Assembly: GCF_040954835.1 (NCBI RefSeq)
Contig: NC_090711.1
Coordinates: 7,013,501-7,077,500 of the forward strand
Source of the DNA: Lepisosteus oculatus
Taxonomy: Eukaryota > Chordata > Actinopteri > Semionotiformes > Lepisosteidae
Reading direction: 5' to 3'
Length of the DNA: 64,000 nt
Positions 12,201-23,800 of this stretch are shown piece by piece. The position numbers and the translations under genes are program-made. The first letter of the stretch is position 1; each line of letters starts with the position of its first letter. A model generated the notes under the pieces. That model searched no databases. It saw nothing but the letters and a program-made list of their open reading frames with translations, and had not been told where the DNA came from.

Positions 12201-15138
12201 AGTTTTAGCAATCCTCAAAATTTTGTTTCACTCATTTCCAAATTTGCATCTGAATAGTATTTGTGAAACCTGTCACCAGACCACCTTCTCTCTGTAGTTT
12301 TCAATTTGCACCCTGGATTTAAAGGCCTTGAAGACAGCATTGGCACATCTTTCACGTCTTTGAGAAAAGCAATGGAGATACTACTTACACAAAAAGCCTT
12401 TTGTCCTGGTCCAAAAATCCACCTTTGTACACATCAGCAAATCGCCTCCTTATGACAGCAATATTTCTGCAAATATAATTAGAATTTAATTTCCAATTTA
12501 ATTTTTAATTTTTAATTTTGAAATTTCCATCTTAACTCACCAGAAAAACCCCTGTGCAAGCCTTCTCCTTCTCCTCCAAGGTGCACACTGTCCATGCACA
12601 GTGGTGCCAACCTCCATTTTGCACACCCCAGCACCACAGAGCCCACAGCAGATGAACAGAGGACTGATGCTGCGGTCTCCTGCATTACAGCCGGAGACCT
12701 AATGGCCAGTGGGTCAATTTTCTACAGGTAGTCAGGGATGTCCTAACAGACTCTGGTCTCCCCCAGCTTGATGACACTTGGCCAAGTGCACACTGCCAGC
12801 TGGGGCAACAGCTGCGTTTCTTATCTGTGTACTTTTTATTTTACAATTCATACATGCCTTGCTCTCTATAGATAAAACAACAATAAAACCCAATGTTAAT
12901 CAGTCTCTTTCAGATTCCTTATACTGTACATGTCTTTTCTTTAAAAAAAACAATGAAGTATGTAATAAAGACACAGAATACAATGTGTACCCTCCAGATG
13001 AATATCTGAATAGCTGAATAAATGTACCTGTTCCAGAGTTCATTTTCAACATATCGATGGTCATATATATTCACTTGGACATTTTCAACCAGAAACATCA
13101 CCACAGCCCTGGAAGAGACAAGTGTTTCAACTCAACAAGGCTAACACGAAGATTAACTCACTGTGCCACCAGTAGCTACAAGGCAATGTCCTCACAACCT
13201 GGAGTGCTTTTTCATCCAGTTCACTTTAGGCATTGTATTATCATAATTTCCAGTATGTTCACACCAGGCAGAATGCAGCCTTGAACAGCAACACAGCTGC
13301 TTTTTTGTTAATCTAATTAACAAATTAGATGCAAAGGTGTAAACATTAAAAAGAGAAAGTAAAATGTTTACACTCATGAGCTCATCTCACCTCTCAGAGC
13401 CATAGAGCTCCCAGGCTTTTGCAATGGCCTTAGCAAGTCCTGCAGCTGGGTTATTGTCCAGGATCTTCTTCTCTACATCTAGGAGGCCTGCAACCTTCAG
13501 GACATGTCTTTAACAGGAAGGTGGAAACCATCAGGGTTGATGAGATGGGCACCACAGGAAAGACTCGCAGCTTGAACACACACAGCTCATACACAGTATA
13601 CAAGGGAGCTCTGAAAATATCACCCAGCCTCCCAGAAACGTACCTATGAACTATTGGAGTCCTTGAGGAAAGACCTCCAAAACTGGCAGCTATGGTGTTG
13701 ATCTCGATCTGTTTTAAAGATGTGCCGCCATCTTTTCCACTGTCCAGCATGTAGTCTGAGCGGTTTAACCCCAAAGCTAAAGACTGCAAAAAACATATGT
13801 TCAAATTAGACAGCCCACAGAGTTAAATCTTACTCAGTTAAGTGCATGAGATACAAATAACTAACAACATTACATTCAGGGCCTGACAGCCAGGGTTAAT
13901 ATATAACACAGAAGGCCGCAGTGCAAAGTAATGGTTAGGTTTCTAGACTTGAACATAGAAGACAACGAGTTCAAATACCATATCTGAAACTGCTGTTTTA
14001 TCCTTGAGCAAGGCACAGAACTACTGCTCCAGTAATGCATCTAGCTGTGTTAATAAGTAAATGTATACATTTATAAGAAACTTTATGAAAGCATCAATCA
14101 AGCTAAAGATACAATCACACTCCTTCTCGGTGTACGTTTATAACAATTAATTCAAATAAATCATTATCAGCCTGAGATGCAGCACAAAAGGTCAGGAATT
14201 TCTGAAAAGATGTTAATGAATACCTGCTTTACTAATCACTGCCTACCTGGGAACAGCCCTCTTTAAGAACCTGCCTGTAGATGCTGAACAGTCTGGCAGT
14301 GAAGTCATCTACTTCTATTGTGCTGAGGAGAAAAAGTAAAAGTAAAAGTGCTCATGACTCATCTGTTTAGACCACAGTCGTGATCTCTCAGCTTACGGCT
14401 ATACGGCCAGCACCCGAGGTTTGCTGCTCTATACTGTACCTTGCCAGGGCTCGTTCCAGAAACTCTGCATCTTGGCTGATTCTGTCCACGAGCAGGTTGA
14501 AGTGTGTCTGAACCTGCAGCGCCTGTTCAAACAGATCTCGTGGCACTGGAGTGGGGAACAGTGTGAATGGGGCATAGCTGACAACCTGGAACGAGATGGT
14601 GAATTTTCCACATCAGCAGTGCTTCCCAGCACTGTACTTTGAGAAAGTGAAAAGTCAGACTGTCTTCTTTAATCAGATATATTCTTTTCAAATAATCATT
14701 TTAGTACAATCAGCACCTCTAACTGCAAGGCAGCACCTCTAACTGCCAAAGCACAATGTCACCTTATTGATGTTACAGGAAAAAAAAACTATAGTCTAGA
14801 ATTAAATTTCCCTTGAAGGCCAACTCAAAACATCCCATGTCCTACAGTATACTCATCTATTCCAGATCACAAAATATTTTGAAGCAAACGTCAAATGATG
14901 GCTAGTTTTTAAGCACACAAAAGCTTACAGTATTAGTGTTTATTGACAATCTCATCCGAATGAACTGGACGAGCACTAAAGAGTGGATACCAATGCCCTT
15001 CACCTCTGATGAACTGGGACTCTCTCTGGTTCTCATCAGGACACCGTGAAGCAGGGCAGAGTCCTTAGCCACCTCCTGTAGATCCTGTATAAGAGCCTCG
15101 TTCATCAGCACTTCCTCAGGGATTGGATTAGACGCCAT
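9257..15138 (-). CDS. gss: Glutathione synthetase, copy A (complete)
   Basis: This gene encodes the cytosolic ATP-grasp enzyme that joins gamma-glutamylcysteine and glycine to make glutathione; it works as a homodimer. Twelve coding exons join without a break into 476 codons (human 474): 15138-15004, 14585-14440, 14322-14247, 13783-13644, 13507-13391, 13108-13028, 12466-12389, 12175-12109, 11525-11331, 10658-10577, 10368-10179 and 9380-9257 (TGA at 9259-9257). Family landmarks are LGLNRSDYM (Arg127), [13 protein letters not shown] (Mg ligands Glu146 and Asn148, substrate loop to Ser153), [26 protein letters not shown], the glycine-rich ATP loop [15 protein letters not shown] (residues 366-380) and the C-terminal [14 protein letters not shown]. 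All introns are GT-AG. The start is the ATG of [11 protein letters not shown] non-coding 5' exon ends at 16007. By comparison with copy B and mammals this copy keeps the conserved residues and should be functional. Confidence 0.95.
9536..9665 (+). mobile_element. Truncated tRNA-type SINE in last intron of gss copy A
   Basis: The block starting CTGGGTTAAATTCCAGG with GTGTGGAATTTGAATGTTCTC downstream matches the body of the tRNA-headed fish SINE seen elsewhere in this window. The tRNA-like head, still present in copy B, is missing here because of a deletion. Confidence 0.5.
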
Positions 15139-16006
15139 TGGGTCTGAAAAAGATCTGGACAAAATGCTCAGTTTTATGTGCCAATGTAGTACACAGACTA
15201 TCACAGGCATGACCGTGGCAAAGACTACAATGAATTAAATATCTTTATTTCGTTCAACGATTCAACACTCAGTATTAAGTGCTAAAACTATGCGGTAACA
15301 ATGAATAAAAAACAATAAATTAATTAATACAATTAATCCGGTTTGTCATTTTTAAGTGCGTAAAGTTTTTAAATCTAAAATGTTCTCGCTAGAGTTACTT
15401 TTTTATAAAAAGAAACGGGAGAAAAACTATTACCTAAAATTCTAACGTGGTTTAACACTATTTTGTACCAAACTCCCTAAAAGGGTCTAAGCTTAAGTTT
15501 CTTTTTTGCAAAGTCATCGTGAATGGTAAAGTGCCGTAACGTGACTCATCAATAACACAAATCTGTGTTTCTTGGCATCTTCAGTATACCACGATCAACC
15601 GATTACGATCATTTAAACTTGGTACTAACATAAGTCGCAGTCAAGAAAGCACCGTAATTGAGCTGAATTACTGCTTTTTGGACAGAATAACGTATCCTTT
15701 CAACTCAGCTTCATCCGTGAAAACGTTGAGGTCCGATTCCCATTCAAATATAACAGAAACGAGCATTAAGCTACGAATCAGTGTCTCTGAATATCCATGG
15801 TACAGATCTAAAAATAACGATAGTACATACACTACAACAGAACTGATTTTATTGACTTCTATACAAAAACCTGCCCTCCCACCTGTCAAAAGCTTTAGAT
15901 GTTAAAGCTTAGACGTGCAATCCCCAGTAGCTCTCAGCGTTGAGATAATGCTCCAATGGCATATGAAAAACATAGATGAAAACAATTAACATTAACAGTG
16001 ACTTAC

Positions 16007-16150
16007 CTGACAGCTTTCCTTTGTCAAGAAAGGGAAAAAATGAGTGATGACAGGAGGTCGGACTCAGATGCGGTAGCACACACAGCTCTTAACAGCGCTG
16101 CCTGAGTCAGAGAATCGAGTTTACGGAAGCGCACGCAGGAAAAGGATTTG
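16007..16150 (-). promoter_or_regulatory. gss: gss copy A non-coding first exon and promoter, with AP-1 site
   Basis: A splice donor (CAG|GTAAGT on the minus strand, exon end 16007) marks a non-coding 5' exon upstream of the ATG exon. A perfect AP-1/TRE heptamer (TGAGTCA on plus, TGACTCA on minus, 16103-16109) lies 96 bp upstream of this donor. The same arrangement is kept in copy B. Mammalian glutathione-synthesis genes are known to respond to AP-1 and NRF2. Whether this site is in the exon or promoter is unknown, as the transcription start is not visible. Confidence 0.5.
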
Positions 16151-17030
16151 TTGGGGTCACGCATTGAACGAAAAAACAGAGCGCACCGCCTAGTGGTGGA
16201 GTGCTGTAATATTAATTATAGACTAATATAGTTTTGCAGTTAAACGTGGAGCTCCATCTTCACGCAAAGCATCGATGGCATGGATAGTTTCGTTTTGGAT
16301 CATTATTGATTTATGAAGGCCTTTGCAAGCCTGCATGACAGACAGGTTGTATCTATATCGCAAAGAAAAAAAATGAACTGCATTTTGTGCAATGCCCGGT
16401 TAATCCACTAGATACAAACGAATTTGAGTACACTTTTGAGTCTGCTGATCTGCATTGTTGTCAGTGCGTTGAAGCGTGACCCCATGACTTTCATTTCTAT
16501 GGCCCGCACAAATCCTGTCCTGATAAGAACCAGCGGTGGAAGAACACGAGGAATGCGCAGTTCAGACACACACGCCATTACCCTGGTCACGACCTCGACA
16601 GAAGGCAGTTCTCCCCAAAAAAATAAGGGTTGCGTTGGTCTTCGAGAAAAACAAACATTGCGGTGTGCAAGCCTCATTCTGTTCGAACTGTGCAGAAGCT
16701 CAGTTTTATCCGAATAAAGTCTGAGGCCAATACGTCTTAATAACAGCAGTAACTTGCATTTTTAATTCCGGATCATGCAGTTTCCTGTTATTCTCAGCGT
16801 TAACGAAGAGTGAAACGAAAGGGCGTAGAAGCTTTCTCCCTTCACAAACCTGTACATCTGAAAAATTGTAATAATGGTTTCATCAAGTTATTCCAGGATG
16901 TGCTGCGCCCCAACGTACTATTTGTCCACCCATAAAGTTATATTTTACAAAAAATACTATTTTTTTTGCATTAAATGAATTTGTTGGAATTGTTTTCATT
17001 AGCTTAATTATTTGTACCTTCAAACCCAGG

Positions 17031-17486
17031 GTTAGGTGTTTAAGGTGTTTTCTAATATTTAACCATGTTCTCGAAATCGTATTGCTTGTGCACTCCTTTC
17101 ACTGGTGAAGAGACACCAGTTTCCAAATTACCGCTGGTACAACACGAGAGCCCTTTGTCACATTTTTAGGTATTAGTTTCAAGATCGATATAATTTAACA
17201 ACAAAAAACCAAATTGAAAGCACGATCATAATACTATAATGATCATAGACTTTACATTTCTATTCATTTTTGAAGTACAAAGCAGAAGGTGTTTCCCCTA
17301 CCTTAAATACACGATTAAAATTGTTAAAATACCATGTACTCATTACAGAAAGCAGCGGAGACAGTTATATTGTAAATAAAAAAATGTATTTATTTCGAAG
17401 AGTACGGGACATTGTGAATCAATAAAGACGTTAAAAAATAACCAGATGAAGTTTGTTTGCAAATAAGTAAAGTATTTTAAAAATAC
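17031..17486. other. Spacer between the two gss duplication units
   Basis: This AT-rich stretch is found only once in the window and separates unit A from unit B. No gene, RNA or known repeat is visible in it. It may be DNA inserted at the duplication junction, or original flanking sequence. Confidence 0.45.
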
Positions 17487-17896
17487 ACACACGACTGTTG
17501 GCTCTCCTGGGGTAAAGTGTTGACCAGGCGATTTAAACTGGACTTTCAAGTCCAGCCACTGGTGGTCAGGTTCTCACGTTTGAGGTTGTCTGAAATTTTT
17601 GCTCTTTAAATTGGACTACAAGAGCATAGGTCAAAGGTTTTCAATGTGCAAACCAAACTGAGGCCACAGTTAAAAGCTTAGTTTATACTTTTAAATAAAA
17701 CATAAGAGGTGTTTCTAAGCCTGCAAGAATACCTGGCAACTTAAGAGCTTCAATTGTGGGACAACTTTAAGTGTTAAATCGAACAGGATATCATACACCT
17801 GGCATAGCAAATATCTTCCTGGTCCTTAGTAGTGTTGTCATCAGGTGATGGGCCTCATGTGCAGTTCCTCCTCCACACAGAGAGAGGCAGCGTGGT

Positions 17897-20800
17897 TCAT
17901 ACGATTAGGGGGTTGTCCAGGACTGCCACGCCTGCAACCACACCCCCATCAGAATGTTCTGCACTCTTGGTCCTCAGCAGGTGTCCTGCACACTCGTTCA
18001 GCACCATCCGTTTATCCTGCCTGTATGAGCACATGGAGTTGAGCACCAGGAATTAACTTCCAATACCCTGTTTCCCCAAATTAATCTGCACAGGCCTGCA
18101 CAACTGATCAGACAGTATCGGGTAATGTAGGTATGGGCCCAAATCAGAGGTCAACTGGCATTTTATAAAATACTGGAAAAGTAGTGTTGAGGGCCAGTTA
18201 AGGTACACACCCTGACCACACAAATAAGATATATTTGCCCCACTGAATACATCCCCACTGAAGACATGAAGACTCTACGCTTTGATTTTCATACTTTTCA
18301 CTGACTGCACAGTATTATGTTTCAATTCTTAACATTTTTATGTTTGGAGGTTAAACTGCATTATAGAAAGAAAACAAATATTTGCATAAAATGACCAGAT
18401 TGATTAAATTCTAAAATGTTGTACTTGAATATGAACTAGTATCTGTGTGTAACAGTAATCTTTTTTTACAATGGTTAACCAGGTGTACACTTGTATTTTA
18501 ATTGATATGAAATCACTCCTCATTTTTCAGATGGGAATTGATCAGGGGCGGCAAGGTAGTAGTATAGTTGCCTCATATTGCTGGGGCTCTGGGTTAACTT
18601 CCAGGCCTGAGATGCCAACTGTGAGGAGTTTGAATTTTCTCTTCCAGTTCTCATAGCTTTCCTCCAATAATTCCAGTTTCTTCCCACAGTTCTACATCGT
18701 TTTACACATTCTCTGAATTCAAAGTACTAGAAAGAGGTGTGAATTCAAATCCCTTTCATGTCCTTACAATCAGAACTGCTTTATAGTGCAGAAAATGGAA
18801 ACCATTACATTTCTTAAATAATAGATTATTTGAAGCAGAAAAACATGATTCGAAAATCCATTCAATGACTTTATATTACTCTTCATATTAAATAATTGCA
18901 TCTTTTAAGTAGATTTCTTTCTACAAGAGATCACATTTACGTGTGTATTTGTAATAGGTTATTTGGTGTTTTAATGATGTATGCTTATGATATATTTGAC
19001 ATGAATTCACTAAGACCTTTACTGGGTTAAGACTGTATGTCCTTTTTGTGCCACAATATTGAAAGAGTTCAATAAATTATAATGGAGCAGACATATGTGT
19101 GTTGTTTTTTTCTGTTTCTGTTGGCCAGCACCTTGTGAAATTACAATGACCAGGTAAGACCCTTAAAGAACAGAGCCCAGTCTGATTAATCCCCTCAGCA
19201 CCCTGGCGGTGAAGAGACTGACACACTGTACCTGATGTAGGCCCCAAACACACCCAGCTCACTCAGGCAGCTGCTAAGCTTCACAGCACAGCCACTTCTC
19301 AGCAGGTAGTTCTTCGTAGCCTGAGGCTGGACCTTGTCCATCAGGATGTAGGCAGTTCTGTCAGGGCTGCCTCTGGCCTTGTCCAGCACCTGGCGAATCT
19401 CCTCCCCGTAGATATTGTTTCCTGTGTGAGAAAACAGAATATTCACAACTGCAGGCACTGGCCTTGAATTTGTAAAATATTTGTTTCCTGTGTGAGAAAA
19501 GAGAAACTGCACTTCAGAAGAAACCTAATTCCAGAACAAGAAGAAGGATGCAATATTCACAATGGCCTTAAAATATGACCTCGATTTTTTATTTCTTAAC
19601 ATACTAAAGAAGTAGTGTGTCCTCTCACCTCCCCCTTCTCTCTGAGGTTTTAAAACAAAATGCTCTGGGTTAGCCAGGGCCATGGCTACAGTCCTGTCTC
19701 CTTCTTCTCCCTGTGGATTTAATTGCAGTTTTCAGTCTGTAAGCCATTTTACATTAGTGGATAAACAGAAGTGAAGGTGGAAAGAAAGAAATATATATAT
19801 TGACTTAAACTTACTATGTTAATTCTAACAGGGACATTAAATTGTTCAAAATGTTCAATAAGCAGGGATGCATGTTCAGCATGGAGTTCAGACAATGCCA
19901 GTTTGAGTGTGGGCTGCCATTGGCCACCTATAGGTGCATTTACACCAGCATGAATATGCACCATCCACCACACAAGAGGATATTTTCCATTGTGCAGCAC
20001 CTTAGGACATATTCTGGTACAAGTGGAGAAATTTCCCAGATTCCACAGCTCATTAGGTACTATGTCAATCACAAATAAAACCAAAATTCAAGTCTATATT
20101 TTCAAGAACAAAATATTTTTTTAAGCATGAATGATGCAATTCCTGGTCCAAAATTGGGTCTGGATGTAATAGTATTGTAATAGTAGCTTTTAATTCATTT
20201 TAGTTCACTGTCAATTAACACTCTTTAATCATATTCTATAATTCCATGAAGAATCAGAGTAATTCATTCCTACTCATAAAGGGTGTGGTGAATATTCAAT
20301 GTGGGCTAATAGTTTGCTGCTGTTCTTCTCCATGCTTATACTAGGGTTATCTCACCATGTCCAGGGTGTAGAGGCCAGTGAAAGTAGCTCTGATCTGAGC
20401 AACAGCTGTTGGGTTGTCAGGGAAGAACCTCTCTAGAACTCCGGGCCGGGTCAGTTCTTGCTGGACCTTCTTGGTCCCGGCCAGGTGGGCACCAATGTCA
20501 GGGCACTTCACCGCCCGTGAGCGCTCCATCATGACTCTGGCCTCCCAGCCCTGCACAACAACACCCACAGCCCAGGGCTCCAGTTCGCACAAGGTGTCCT
20601 ACCAGTACATCATCTGCACTACATCACTGTTCACAGCCTGGCCCTCCAGTGCCTGGGCCATTACAGATAATGCTCACAAAAGGTCATAACTATAAAGGAA
20701 GAATTTCCCTGACCGTTCATTTACAACAATAAAATGCTGTGAAATGGGAACGTGAAATTATGCTTAGTGTAGCTGCTCTGCTTCTAATCAGTCCTAAGTG

Positions 20801-23800
20801 TCAGTTTCATTCAGCTCAATAAATTCAAAACAGCAACCATGTACAGATGCAGCCATTCAAAATGGGTGAGGTATTTCGCGGCATACCGCGACATGCCCAC
20901 CGGGGTATCGCGCGGTATCACGTGTGTCACGTGACTAACTATCCGGCGTCGCCTTGTAAAACCGCCAGGGGGAGCTTAACCTCTCATGTACAGCATTCGA
21001 GCCTTTAATTTTGAACTGTGTATTACAGCATGTTAATCATCAGTCATTCAAATGTTGGTATATTTTATGAAAGCAAGATTGCTCAGTTGGACAAAAGTAC
21101 ACAACCTACCTTTATCAGAAATATTTATGCATCAAAGCCTTTACTGAAGATATTACTAATAGTATTAATAATGGATGACTTTGGACAAGCTGTATACTCA
21201 AAGTATAATTTCTTTAGCACATTTGTACAAGCACTTGGAATCTGTCCAAGCCATACTTTGTCAGGCATTTTGTTTTACTTCAACGGGCATAAAAACTTCC
21301 TTGCTTTTAACAGGGCGTTTCATAATTTCTAACTACGAAAATGATTTAAAATGCGACACCTATCATGAAAAGAAAAAAATACACACCAGTATTCCATTTC
21401 TCCCTAAACATTGTAAGCTTCGAAGTCTTTAACTAACGTGATACCGGAGTCAACAAGCATACTTTTAGAATTTGATTAAAAGTGAATATAATATGGAATC
21501 GCGTATCTCAAGAATTTAATAACGGTATGATTATATCCGTGTACTGCGGCAGGGCTGTGTAGGGCTGTTTCGCCTGCCTGCTTATGCGAGCTGTCTTGTA
21601 GCCTACTGGTCTAGGTGCGTGACTACCAACTGGCAGGTTGTGTGTTCGAATCCAGCTGGTGCTGGACCTTTCAGTTTTATTTATTTATTTTTTAATCGCG
21701 TAACATAAACATATTACCGTATGCAAACTGTACTGTATACAATATGTATATGTATATTTAATGTCTTAACTGTGCCCGTTTAAGTATTGAATATTCATAT
21801 CTAATTTTACCACTGAAGGGAAATCTTAACATAAACATACAGTATATGGCTGGTCTCGGTACTTTAAAGAAAAAAATACACACCAGTATTCCATTTCTCC
21901 CTAAACATTGTAAGCTTCGAATGAAACCACTAAATAAAGACATAAATATAGAAATCTTAAGATTTGTTTTATTTAATGTTGGTAGCAGGATGAACTGTCA
22001 GAGTGTATATTTTGTCGCAAAGTTGCTACAAGATGTTAACAGTGAAAAAGGTATTTAGAAATGAGTTATTTCAAGATGAAAAAGAAAACATACACGAAAC
22101 ATGGTTTCATTACGACCAGAATCGGTCTTGAGATATTTTTAACTTCATTTACAGTATTTGAGAGGTATGTCTTAACACCGATACTACAGTGCTTAAGTAC
22201 TGCTCACGTATATGTTTCTAGGTTTTTAATTATGCATTTCATACGGTCAAATTACTTTTGAGCAACTAATAAGAAGCGCGAAACGGTATGTGTTTTTGTT
22301 TCGTTTTGTGCTGGAACCCGTGGATTGATTAGAGATATCAAGTACATACAAGTCATTTTTTAAATGTTGTAGTTCGTCTTGAAAAAATGTTACGAGTACA
22401 TCATCTATCAACAATTACACAGGTTCTGTTTCCATATTGCGGATTTTGGTTAGGTACAGTATTATCAAATCCAGTGTGTTACTTTACTGAGTCCCATGTC
22501 ACATGGTCTGTGATTGAAACCTGTAAAACCGGTTTAATTCGTCACAGCCAGCACTCTTCAGGTGTGAGGGTCTTCTGCTCAGAATGAAACGCTAAAATGT
22601 TTGTGTATATTCTAATGGTAGTGGGGGCAGGGTGTGTGGGAACACCCTGCATTGGAGATCTATGTTCTTCACACCTGAAACATTTTCTCTGAAAGGATTT
22701 TCTTCGCAGTTTAACCGATCTTGTTACAGCATGTTACAGTTTACTATTATTAACCATATTAATTTTAAGTGCTTAATGTAAAATCTTGTAAAAATATATT
22801 TTCATTGTTCAAATATACATTAATATACATTAAGTCTGACTATCATATAATAAGTTCAATACAAAACTAAAGAAAAAATATGGTTAAATATAATTCAAAA
22901 TATTTTGCTAACAATGTTAACTGTTTATGAATAATAAAATGTATTAACTAAGGAGTAGGATGGCACAGTTGTATGTTTTTTGTTTTGTTTCTTTTTCATA
23001 AATACAACAGTAGTACCTGATGTCTCAGTGGCTTTCAAAATTAAATTATGCATGCAAACCTGTGAAGATAACTAAGATTTTAATACTAATTAAATGACCG
23101 CGGGCACTTTCCACCCCCTCTACATTCTCAGAGTAGAACAGACTAACCTTCTAACGAAAGACGGTCCACCCCCCACGGACAGGAAAAGTGCCCACAGGCA
23201 CTTAAACTTAATATGGTCAGTAACAGTAAACAGTAACATGGTAAGAAGGAGCACGTACAAACGTTTTCGAAATAACCACATGTAAGACTCTGATGCTTAA
23301 AATGTTTAGGGAGAAAGTGGAATACTGGTGTGTATTTTTTCTTTAAACTACCAATACCAGCCATATACAGTCTGTTACGTAGGGATTTCTATATGTCTTT
23401 ATTTAGTGTTTACATTAGTGACAAAGGCTAAACTTTTAGCTTCAGTAACGTGTACATATCTCCCCTTTTTATAAAACGACTTGGTTGAAAACTGTTCCAG
23501 AGCCACTGTTGTTTCATCAGTGAAAAGTACATCATGAAATGCCTCTCCCTGTTCAATCCACTGGAAAAAAGAAAAGGAGCATAAAGCTTCTGATGGTCAT
23601 AAACGATATTAATTTAGGAGCAGCATCAGAGGTATGTTTTTAACTGTACTGCATTGGAGAGAATACCATAGTGTGTTTTTTTTTTTTACTCCCTGGCGGA
23701 AACTGGCTTCCAGAAGAATCAGTATGGCTCAGAGATTAAATAAAACTTCACAGACATTAACGAAGAGCATAACGCGTGTACTGTATACACTGCAAGTACA

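Larger units (their letters stand above)
8215..17030 (-). repeat. Tandem duplication unit A (contains gss copy A)
   Basis: This 8.8-kb segment recurs, in the same orientation, at 17,487-29,556. Shared landmarks run from the hAT-derived GGGGTAAAGTGTTGACC motif at the left through all gss exons and introns. They continue to a block about 16,380-16,640 upstream of the gene and a last match ending TTGTACCTTCAAAC at about 17,020. Relative to unit B, unit A lacks the 4.6-kb insertion and about 0.4 kb in the last intron. It keeps about 8,566-9,180, about 0.26 kb of intron 9 (11,760-12,020), about 0.23 kb of 5' flank (16,150-16,375) and about 0.3 kb at 16,640-16,960, all of which B lacks. Confidence 0.9.

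Noticed and set aside
16408..16677. 89-codon frame on minus in the gss 5' flank, conserved at 29,243-29,554
   Set aside because: Conservation is explained by the duplication. The plus strand is equally open and no domain is recognised, so a gene is not supported; the DNA block itself is reported instead.
21596..21668. Possible functional tRNA gene
   Set aside because: A and B boxes are present, but the T and anticodon stems are mismatched and no proper acceptor stem forms.
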